Shown here: piece by piece, positions 1-4,137 of the stretch | How positions within the stretch are numbered: position 1 is the first letter of the stretch | Layout: each line of letters opens with the position of its first letter | Assembly: GCA_023412175.1 (NCBI GenBank) | Contig: JAEYOB010000736.1 | Coordinates: 1-6,280 of the forward strand | Origin: Pseudomonadota bacterium | Lineage (GTDB): Bacteria > Pseudomonadota > Alphaproteobacteria > Azospirillales > Azospirillaceae | Length of the DNA stretch: 6,280 nucleotides | Direction: 5' to 3' | The notes under the pieces: generated by a model | What the model saw: the letters and a program-made list of their open reading frames with translations, nothing else | What the model was told of the DNA's origin: nothing | Database searches by the model: none | Made by a program: the position numbers and the translations under genes

Positions 1-1583
1 TCGTCGAGCAGTCGGCGGCCCTGGCGCACGACGAGGGCCGGGCGATGCTCCAGCAGGTCATCGACCGCATGAACGCGCTGCAGGGAGACGAACTGATCCA
101 CTACACGCTGTCCGACGGCCCGCGCCACACCATGCGGCACTTCGGCGAACGCCAGTACCTGTCGCGCTACGGCTGCGAGCTGGAGGTGTGGGTGGACCGC
201 ACCGCCGCCCGCTACTCGGCGTGGTTCGAGATCTTCCCGCGCTCCGCCTCGCCGGACCCGAACCGGCCGGGCACCTTCGACGACGTGATCAACATGCTGC
301 CCATGGTGCGGGACATGGGGTTCGACGTGCTGTACTTCCCGCCGATCCACCCGATCGGCCGCAGCTTCCGCAAGGGCAGGAACAACACCCTCAACCCCGG
401 ACCGGACGATCCCGGCGTGCCCTACGCCATCGGCGCCGAGGAGGGTGGGCACGACGCCATCGACCCGATGATTGGCGATTTCGAGGGGTTCCGCCGGCTG
501 GTCCAGGAGGCGCACCACCACGGGCTGGAGATCGCGCTGGACTTTGCCGTGCAATGCTCGCCGGACCACCCCTGGATCAAGCAGCACCCGCAGTGGTTCT
601 ACTGGCGCCCGGACGGCACCATCCGCTACGCCGAGAACCCGCCCAAGAAGTACCAGGACATCGTCAACGTCAGCTTCTACCGCGACTCCTACCCCGACCT
701 GTGGTACGCGCTGCGCGACGTGGTGCTGTTCTGGTGCGAGCAGGGCGTGCGCATCTTCCGCGTCGACAACCCGCACACCACGCCCTTCCCGTTCTGGGAG
801 TGGATGATCGCCGAGGTGCGCGACCGCTACCCCGGCGCCATCTTCCTGGCCGAGGCGTTCACCCGGCCGAAGCTGATGCGGCGCCTCGCCAAGATCGGCT
901 ACCAGCAGTCCTACAGCTACTTCACCTGGCGCAACACCAAGCAGGAACTGACCGAGTACCTGACCGAGCTGACGCAGGGCGAGTCCAAGGACTACATGCT
1001 GCCCAACTTCTTCGCCAACACGCCGGACATCCTGCCGCCGATCCTGACGCACGGCGGGCGGCCGGCGCACATGATGCGCGCGGTGCTGGCGGCGACGCTG
1101 TCGCCGAGCTACGGCCTCTACGGCCCCTACATCGTCTGCGAGGCGGAGCCGTATCCCGGCAAGGAAGAGTACAACCACTCGGAAAAATACGAGATCCGCC
1201 ACTGGAACTACGACGCGCCGGGCAACATCAAGGATTACGTGACGCGCATCAACAGGATCCGCAAGGAGAACCCGGCGCTGCACGAGTTCACCAACCTGCG
1301 CTTCTACAACGCGTATGACGACAACATCCTGCTGTACGGCAAGATGACGCGGTCGAAGGACAACGTGATCCTGATCGCCGTCAACGTCGATCCGCACAAC
1401 GGGCATGGCGGCACCATCGAGATCCCGCTGTGGGAACTGGGGCTGCCCGACGGTGCGCATGTGGAGGTGGAGGACCTGTTCACCGGCCAGCGCTTCCGCT
1501 GGGTCGGCAAGTTCCAGCATGTCTGGCTCGATCCGCACCGGAACCCGGCGGCGATCTGGCGCATCCGGCCGCCGGGGGCGTAA
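1..1583 (+). CDS. glgE: GlgE, alpha-1,4-glucan:maltose-1-phosphate maltosyltransferase (5' end missing)
   Basis: GlgE transfers maltose from alpha-maltose-1-phosphate to the non-reducing end of an alpha-1,4-glucan in the cytoplasm (GH13_3; TreS-Pep2-GlgE-GlgB route). The frame is open from base 3 through the left edge, so the true start is outside; 526 residues are visible and the family usually has about 650-700, so the N-terminal domain is largely missing. The ATG at 45 is internal. The GH13 barrel begins at the stretch with FEIFPRS, followed by the family-typical PPIHPIGRSFRKGRNN. A NPPKKY motif (about 636-653) matches the phosphate-binding region of GlgE. Predicted catalytic residues are the Asp nucleophile in FRVDNPH (765-767), the Glu acid/base in FLAEAF (852-854) and the Asp in NTPDIL (1026-1028). 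The C-terminal beta domain is complete up to a TAA. TreS, Pep2 or GlgB partners are not visible and could lie upstream. Ordinary trehalose synthases or amylases lack the NPPKKY region, so the call is firm. Confidence 0.94.
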   Translation, partial: VEQSAALAHDEGRAMLQQVIDRMNALQGDELIHYTLSDGPRHTMRHFGERQYLSRYGCELEVWVDRTAARYSAWFEIFPRSASPDPNRPGTFDDVINMLPMVRDMGFDVLYFPPIHPIGRSFRKGRNNTLNPGPDDPGVPYAIGAEEGGHDAIDPMIGDFEGFRRLVQEAHHHGLEIALDFAVQCSPDHPWIKQHPQWFYWRPDGTIRYAENPPKKYQDIVNVSFYRDSYPDLWYALRDVVLFWCEQGVRIFRVDNPHTTPFPFWEWMIAEVRDRYPGAIFLAEAFTRPKLMRRLAKIGYQQSYSYFTWRNTKQELTEYLTELTQGESKDYMLPNFFANTPDILPPILTHGGRPAHMMRAVLAATLSPSYGLYGPYIVCEAEPYPGKEEYNHSEKYEIRHWNYDAPGNIKDYVTRINRIRKENPALHEFTNLRFYNAYDDNILLYGKMTRSKDNVILIAVNVDPHNGHGGTIEIPLWELGLPDGAHVEVEDLFTGQRFRWVGKFQHVWLDPHRNPAAIWRIRPPGA

Positions 1584-1585
1584 GC

Positions 1586-2929
1586 ATGGCGGCGCCCGAC
1601 CGTACCCCGGCACCCCTGGACGGCCGCCCGCACGTGGTCGTCGTCGGTGCCGGTTTCGGCGGGCTGGCGGTGGCGTCGGAACTGGGCGGCACCAACATCC
1701 GCGTCACCGTCATCGACCGGCGCAACTATCACCTGTTCGTTCCGCTGCTCTATCAGGTGGCGACGGCGGCCCTGTCGCCGGCCGACATCGCCGAGCCGAT
1801 CCGCCGCATCCTCAGCCGCCATTCCAACGTGGACGTCGTGCTGGGCGAGGTGACGGGCATCGACACGGGGGGCCGCACCGTGCGCCTCGCCGACGGCGGG
1901 GTGGTGGGCTACGACTGGCTGATCCTGGCGACCGGTTCGACCTTCAACTACTTCGGGCACGACGAGTGGGCTTCCCTGGCGCCGGGGCTCAAGACGCTGG
2001 AGGACGCCCGCAGGATCCGCACCCGCCTCCTGTCCGCCTTCGAGAAGGCGGAGATGTCCGAGGATCCGGAACACCGCAAGGCGTTGATGACCATCGCAGT
2101 GATCGGCGGCGGCCCGACGGGGGTGGAGATGGCGGGATCCGTCGCCGAACTGGCCCGCCATACGCTGGCGCGCGACTTCCGCCGCATCGATCCGCGTTCG
2201 GCCCGTGTCGTGCTGGTGGAGGCGGGGCCGCGCGTGCTCGGCACCTTCCCGGAGCCGCTGTCGGACTTCGCACTGCGGGCGCTCAAGCGTCTCGGCGTCG
2301 AGGTGCTGACCGACACACCGGTGCGCAGCGTCGAACCGGGCGGCATCGCTGTCGAGGATCGCTTCATCCCCGCTGCCACCGTGGTGTGGGGAGCGGGGGT
2401 CAGCGCCTCGCCGGCCGGGACGTGGTTGGGCGCCGAGACCGACCGCGCTGGCCGGATCCGCGTCAACCCCGACCTGTCGATACCCGGCCTGAAGGACGTC
2501 TTTGCGTTGGGCGACACGGCGCTGGTGGCAGGCGACGACGGCAAGCCGCTGCCCGGTCTGGCGCAGGTCGCCAAGCAGCAGGGCGAGTATCTCGGCCGGG
2601 CGCTGGCGGCCCGCATCCTGCGCGGCGAGACGCCCGGACCATTCCGTTTCCACAACCGCGGCAACACCGCCATCGTCGGGCGCAACGCCGCGGTTTTCGA
2701 CTTCGGCCGCTGGCAGCTCAAGGGCTGGTTCGCCTGGGTGCTGTGGGCCATCGTGCACGTCTACCTGCTGGTCGGCTTCGAGAAGCGGCTGCGGGTAAGC
2801 ATGCAGTGGCTGTGGCGCTATCTGACCTATGAGCGCGGCGCACGCCTGATCACCGGCGACGTGCAGGACGGCCCCGTCACCGCCGACGACCGGGCATCCC
2901 GGCCGGAGGAGAAGCGGAAGGCGGGGTGA
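1586..2929 (+). CDS. ndh: Type II NADH:quinone oxidoreductase (NDH-2)
   Basis: This is a single-subunit FAD enzyme that passes electrons from NADH to quinone at the inner membrane without pumping protons. The 447 residues fit the family (about 430-450). An FAD-binding GAGFGG loop lies at residues 21-26, with the acidic end of the next strand at VIDRRNYH (Asp44) and the typical PLLYQVATAALSPADIAEPIR region at 53-73. A second Rossmann loop, IGGGPTGVEMAG (173-184), binds NADH, and Glu212 in LVEAG fits NADH preference. FALGD (306-310) contacts FAD, and AQVAKQQ (326-332) is the quinone-site motif. Hydrophobic and amphipathic C-terminal segments (about 380-415) should anchor it to the membrane. The ATG at 1586 is chosen because it sits just ahead of the first FAD strand; a GGGGG run at 1574-1578 is a weak ribosome site seven bases away. 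Only two bases separate it from the glgE stop, suggesting translational coupling. A sulfide:quinone reductase is unlikely, as its cysteines are absent. Confidence 0.94.
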   Translation: MAAPDRTPAPLDGRPHVVVVGAGFGGLAVASELGGTNIRVTVIDRRNYHLFVPLLYQVATAALSPADIAEPIRRILSRHSNVDVVLGEVTGIDTGGRTVRLADGGVVGYDWLILATGSTFNYFGHDEWASLAPGLKTLEDARRIRTRLLSAFEKAEMSEDPEHRKALMTIAVIGGGPTGVEMAGSVAELARHTLARDFRRIDPRSARVVLVEAGPRVLGTFPEPLSDFALRALKRLGVEVLTDTPVRSVEPGGIAVEDRFIPAATVVWGAGVSASPAGTWLGAETDRAGRIRVNPDLSIPGLKDVFALGDTALVAGDDGKPLPGLAQVAKQQGEYLGRALAARILRGETPGPFRFHNRGNTAIVGRNAAVFDFGRWQLKGWFAWVLWAIVHVYLLVGFEKRLRVSMQWLWRYLTYERGARLITGDVQDGPVTADDRASRPEEKRKAG

Positions 2930-2949
2930 GGGCGTGCATGGATTGCGCC

Positions 2950-2965
2950 GGAGCGCTCACGCTCC
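2950..2965. terminator. Short hairpin between convergent genes (possible bidirectional terminator)
   Basis: GGAGCG (2950-2955) pairs perfectly with CGCTCC (2960-2965) around a four-base loop CTCA. It lies in the gap between the ndh stop (2929) and the tail of the minus-strand small gene, whose TGA stop falls exactly in the loop (2957-2959). No T-run follows on either strand, so it is not a textbook intrinsic terminator. It may only stall polymerase or protect 3' ends, or it may be chance. Confidence 0.3.
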
Positions 2966-3154
2966 CATGGGACGATTGTGGTCGCGGGTGCGGTCCTCCA
3001 GTTCGCGGGCGGAATCCTCGGCCATGGCACGCACCTTGGCGGCCACGAGTTCCTCGATGGCCAGCCGGACGGCCTCCGGGTTGGGGACGAGACCGGCGAG
3101 GGTCCGCTCCAGTGTGCGGCGGGCGGCGTCGAGCCGGCGTGCGTCATCGGACAT
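2957..3154 (-). CDS. Small hypothetical protein, 65 residues, charged and helical
   Basis: I do not recognise this protein. It has 65 residues, beginning MSDDARRLDAARRT and ending RDHNRPMGA. It is rich in Ala, Arg, Glu and Asp, with no Cys, no signal peptide and no membrane segment. A central NPEAVRLAIEELVAAKVRAM stretch looks like an amphipathic helix, and the heptad-like spacing of Leu, Ile, Val and Ala would allow helix-helix packing or a short coiled coil. The start is well supported: a perfect AGGAGG stands five bases before the ATG (3154). Longer readings of the same frame extend back through the lipoprotein gene and lack such support. A competing minus-strand frame over the same bases (2827-3291) gives a Pro/Arg/Cys-rich composition typical of a shadow. 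The gene is tail to tail with ndh (27-base gap) and divergent from the lipoprotein (126-base gap). Function unknown; a small cytoplasmic partner or regulator is possible but not shown. Confidence 0.68.
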   Translation of the reverse strand: MSDDARRLDAARRTLERTLAGLVPNPEAVRLAIEELVAAKVRAMAEDSARELEDRTRDHNRPMGA

Positions 3155-3159
3155 GGCAT

Positions 3160-3165
3160 CCTCCT
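3160..3165 (-). promoter_or_regulatory. Perfect Shine-Dalgarno AGGAGG of the 65-residue gene
   Basis: On the minus strand AGGAGG is followed by ATGCC and then the ATG at 3154. It is the strongest ribosome site in the window and decides the start of the small gene. An ATG at 3159-3157 is out of frame and too close to the site to compete. Confidence 0.75.
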
Positions 3166-3280
3166 GGTTCGGATTGCATATGGGGTGTCGGCGCATCGGG
3201 GCCACGTACGGTTTGCACCGGGCCGGCTCACCGTGCATCCTGCCGGCTTGACCGCAGCTGTTTGCAGGAGTGTCCGCGCC

Positions 3281-3733
3281 ATGCGTCGCATCGCCCTTTT
3301 CGTCGTGCTGGCCCTGGCGGCGTGCGCCTCCGATCCGCTGGCCGCCTTCCGTTACGAAGGGCCGCAGGCGCCGCAAACGGCCGGCAGCCAGGCGCTGGCG
3401 CCTGCCGCGGCGATCGAGGCGATGGTCGCCGGAAACACGCTGGTGGGGGTGACGCGCGACGGCAACCGCTGGGCCCGGCATCTGCGGCCGGGCGGAACTT
3501 ACGCCGCCTACAGCTTTCCGAGCGCGCCGCCCGCCACGGGCCGGCAATGGAACTTCACGCGCGGCGTCTGGCGCGCGGACGACGGCCGGCTGTGCTTCCG
3601 TCCCGAGGAGGGGCGGCAGGAAAACTGCTTCAGGATCGTCGCCGGACCGGGAGTGCTGCACGCCTACACCGAAAAGGACGGCGTCTGGCAGTTCAGCGCC
3701 GAGGCGCGCTCCGGCAACCCCTTTGAGCTTTGA
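3281..3733 (+). CDS. Predicted outer-membrane lipoprotein, unknown function
   Basis: The 150-residue product starts with a short type II signal peptide: MRRIAL, a hydrophobic core FVVLALAA, and the lipobox Leu12-Ala-Ala-Cys15. Ala at +2 instead of Asp argues for transfer to the outer membrane by the Lol system. An Ala/Pro/Gln-rich linker follows (about 21-45), then a compact domain (about 46-150) with several aromatic beta-strand-like segments (GGTYAAYSF, RQWNFTRGVWRADDGRLCF, GVWQFSAEA). Cys105 and Cys116 flank a tight turn and could form a disulfide in the periplasm. The style resembles small alphaproteobacterial secreted families such as DUF995, but I cannot confirm membership. The ATG is supported by AGGAG at 3266-3270, ten bases upstream, and by the signal peptide beginning right there. 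I see no convincing promoter in the 126 bases between it and the divergent small gene. Function unknown. Confidence 0.8.
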   Translation: MRRIALFVVLALAACASDPLAAFRYEGPQAPQTAGSQALAPAAAIEAMVAGNTLVGVTRDGNRWARHLRPGGTYAAYSFPSAPPATGRQWNFTRGVWRADDGRLCFRPEEGRQENCFRIVAGPGVLHAYTEKDGVWQFSAEARSGNPFEL

Positions 3734-3809
3734 GGAGCCGGCGGACCGCGGCCGCGCATCGCTCTTTTCCTGCGGACGGGGGTTGTGAGGCTGTCGGAAC
3801 TCCCCATGT

Positions 3810-3838
3810 GTTTGGTTAATAATCCCCTTCTACCAAAC
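3810..3838. repeat. Inverted repeat GTTTGGT / ACCAAAC
   Basis: GTTTGGT (3810-3816) and its exact complement ACCAAAC (3832-3838) flank a 15-base AT-leaning spacer containing TAATAAT. The arms are about 22 bases apart centre to centre, i.e. two helical turns, so a dimeric regulator could bind them. It lies 76 bases after the lipoprotein stop. It could also be a weak transcript-end structure. No regulator can be named. Confidence 0.4.
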
Positions 3839-3850
3839 CTGCCGATAGGC

Positions 3851-3889
3851 TCCGGCCGCGGGCGCGTCCGCCTGCGGCCGGATCTTTGT
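3851..3889 (+). terminator. Strong GC-rich hairpin, probable rho-independent terminator
   Basis: Bases 3851-3864 pair with 3869-3882 as a 14-pair stem around a CGTC loop, with a single G-U wobble (3860/3873). The outer arms are TCCGGCCGC and GCGGCCGGA, the inner arms GGCG and CGCC. TCTTTGTG follows, so the T-run is short but present on the plus strand only; on the minus strand no T-run follows the stem. It would end a plus-strand transcript from the lipoprotein gene (stop at 3733), leaving a 3' tail of about 150 bases, or a short RNA starting nearer. Confidence 0.6.
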
Positions 3890-3913
3890 GCGGGGTGCGG
3901 CATTTCGAGCGTG

Positions 3914-3937
3914 TGCGATGCAAGTCGTTGCGTCGCA
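3914..3937. promoter_or_regulatory. 10-bp dyad, candidate operator overlapping a -35 box
   Basis: The left arm TGCGATGCAA (3914-3923) and the right arm TTGCGTCGCA (3928-3937) are complementary at nine of ten positions around a four-base GTCG centre. The right arm includes the TTGCGT used as the -35 of a candidate promoter. A dimeric regulator bound here would block or contact polymerase. In RNA it could also form a hairpin if transcribed from upstream. I cannot match it to a known regulator site; it is not an FNR/FixK-type box. Confidence 0.4.
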
Positions 3938-3957
3938 GTCTGAAGCTCCCCTATAAC
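3928..3957 (+). promoter_or_regulatory. Candidate sigma70 promoter, distal
   Basis: TTGCGT (3928-3933) and TATAAC (3952-3957) are separated by 18 bases. Transcription would begin near 3964 and give a leader of about 170 bases before the TTG start at 4138. The -10 is good and the -35 moderate. It sits just after the terminator-like hairpin, where a fresh promoter is expected. Confidence 0.4.
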
Positions 3958-4059
3958 AGATCGCATAGCACCTTCGTCTTCGCGCGGCGCGAGCAGAGGC
4001 TGGTGGCGATTTATGTTTCGCATCCGCATGTTGAAAGCTGCGCATCGTTGGGGGAAGTG

Positions 4060-4088
4060 TTGGAAAACGGTGCTGAAACCGTCATAAT
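4060..4088 (+). promoter_or_regulatory. Candidate sigma70 promoter, proximal, for the PAS-GGDEF-EAL gene
   Basis: TTGGAA (4060-4065) and CATAAT (4083-4088) are 17 bases apart, each with one or two mismatches from consensus. The start would be near 4095, giving a leader of about 43 bases. The spacer carries a small inverted repeat, ACGGT (4067-4071) and ACCGT (4078-4082), which could be an operator but is short enough to be chance. Confidence 0.5.
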
Positions 4089-4093
4089 TGCCA

Positions 4094-4111
4094 CCCGGCC
4101 TTGTGGCCGGG
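4094..4111 (+). promoter_or_regulatory. Perfect 5'-leader hairpin before the ribosome site
   Basis: CCCGGCC (4094-4100) pairs with GGCCGGG (4105-4111) around a TTGT loop. It ends nine bases before the AGGAAG of the next gene. If the proximal promoter is used, the hairpin forms the very 5' end of the mRNA, where such structures can protect against decay or affect ribosome access. Only CCTTT follows, so a terminator or attenuator role is weak. Confidence 0.45.
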
Positions 4112-4120
4112 AACGCCTTT

Positions 4121-4130
4121 AGGAAGCAGG
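4121..4130 (+). promoter_or_regulatory. Ribosome binding site selecting a TTG start
   Basis: AGGAAG (4121-4126) followed by CAGG (4127-4130) stands 11 and 7 bases before the TTG at 4138. An in-frame TAG at 4120-4122 rules out any longer reading, and the first in-frame ATG (4378) falls inside the first PAS domain. TTG is therefore the best start. Confidence 0.65.
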
Positions 4131-4137
4131 TACGGCC

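Larger units (their letters stand above)
3734..4137 (+). other. 404-base intergenic leader region, rich in secondary structure
   Basis: No convincing gene lies here. The stretch contains AT-richer patches (about 3800-3840 and 3940-4090) that stand out from the surrounding coding DNA. From left to right it holds an inverted repeat (3810-3838), a 14-pair terminator-like hairpin (3851-3882), a dyad (3914-3937) overlapping a possible promoter, a second and better promoter (4060-4088) and a 7-pair hairpin (4094-4111) before the ribosome site. The first part probably ends the lipoprotein transcript and the rest controls the signalling gene. A 78-codon open frame (3886-4122) is not supported by codon use. 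Confidence 0.7.

Noticed and set aside
45..47. ATG at 45 as the start of glgE
   Set aside because: The frame is open to the left edge without a stop and family members carry well over a hundred more N-terminal residues, so this is an internal Met.
1304..2758. 484-codon minus-strand frame opposite glgE and ndh
   Set aside because: Composition is that of an antisense shadow and the plus strand codes for two well-recognised enzymes over the same bases.
3025..3040. Sigma54-like TGGCACG-N4-TTGG on the plus strand
   Set aside because: The essential GC of the -12 element is GG, it lies inside the coding part of the small minus-strand gene, and it is about 240 bases from the next plus-strand start.
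3209..3266. Repeated GTTTGCA and GCCGGCT words in the divergent region
   Set aside because: They are short, imperfectly spaced and GCCGGC is common in such DNA; not enough to claim operators.
2827..3291. 154-codon minus-strand frame overlapping the small gene
   Set aside because: Pro/Arg/Ser/Cys-rich shadow composition, no ribosome site as good as the AGGAGG of the 65-residue frame, and it would run into the ndh coding end.
3886..4122. 78-codon open frame starting at TTG, in the same frame as the signalling gene and separated from it by a TAG
   Set aside because: Third positions lack the strong G/C bias of the real genes, no ribosome site precedes it, and the region holds promoter-like and hairpin elements. 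TAG read-through into the next gene is not supported by anything else.
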